64,000 bases of DNA from Osedax fenrisi. Taxonomy: Eukaryota; Annelida; Polychaeta; Sabellida; Siboglinidae. The position numbers and the translations under genes were made by a program. Below, one piece after another: positions 63,912 to 64,000 of this stretch; the stretch's first letter is position 1, and each line of letters begins with the position of its first letter. Under the pieces are notes generated by a model that made no database searches, was not told where the DNA came from, and worked only from the letters and a program-made list of their open reading frames with translations. Location: NCBI GenBank assembly GCA_964019155.1, contig OZ025242.1, positions 70,638,596 to 70,702,595 on the forward strand, given 5' to 3'.

Positions 63912-64000
63912 TATGAGCATATAATGTATGTATATTAATATACACACTATATTTTAATATAATATAGTTAAAACAGGCTCTGAAGTAGCTAACAATTATA
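63104..64000. other. AT-rich DNA with CCATTAC words, no gene seen
   Basis: Between 63243 and 63395 the words ccattacta and taatggtta alternate in both orientations (a small inverted repeat family). (TA)n near 63395 and 63880. No AMT N-terminal exon could be recognised on the minus strand. Confidence 0.4.

Overview
The window is AT-rich eukaryotic DNA from an invertebrate animal. Exons are interrupted by GT-AG introns, and coding blocks stand out as GC-richer islands in TA-rich sequence. The intergenic and intronic DNA carries animal-type mobile elements: CR1/L2-group and RTE-type non-LTR retrotransposons, a tRNA-derived SINE, pogo-like and Mutator-like transposon remnants, MITEs, long (TA)n tracts and several minisatellites. 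A lophotrochozoan such as a mollusc or relative fits, but the sequence alone does not fix the phylum. Nothing prokaryotic or viral is seen.

Two host genes can be supported. (1) The 3' part of an unidentified plus-strand gene at 485-9809: six exons with matching splice phases, a soluble region, then a membrane helix split between two exons and a short basic tail with a stop. Its 5' end lies left of the window. (2) A minus-strand ammonium transporter (AMT/Mep family) at 59747-44919: twelve phase-consistent exons encoding about 606 residues, with the pore histidines and a Gly/Tyr/Asp/Asn/Pro-repeat tail. Its N-terminal exon is not found here and probably lies right of 64000. The two genes converge, about 35 kb apart.

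Layout: 1-9809 is the plus-strand gene; its introns hold a decayed CR1/L2 copy (3250-5650), a TTCGCGAA minisatellite (6545-7032), a TA-flanked element (7155-8089) and a SINE (8415-8702). 9810-44918 has no supported host gene. It holds a pogo-like remnant (19171-20273), nested TA-flanked elements (20859-22342 and 36351-40091), three copies of a 453-454 bp MITE with 7 bp target duplications, a 400 bp (TAC)n tract, a CR1/L2 element (31215-32636), an RTE copy with an inverted 5' end (32664-34432), tandem arrays, nested CR1/L2 copies (41780-44130) and a Mutator-like transposase scrap (44165-44400). 44919-64000 is the AMT gene, with introns full of (TA)n and retroelement ends. Its first visible intron holds a CR1/L2 copy with a full-length reverse transcriptase reading frame, set between 490 and 900 bp (TAC)n tracts.

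No multi-gene system is visible. The most interesting material is mobile-element structure: a MITE family with exact 7 bp target duplications, three related groups of TA-flanked elements with repeated subterminal motifs (one with a readable empty site), a twin-priming RTE insertion, and the association of all three long (TAC)n tracts with CR1/L2 copies. Names and boundaries come from reading the sequence; no database search was possible.
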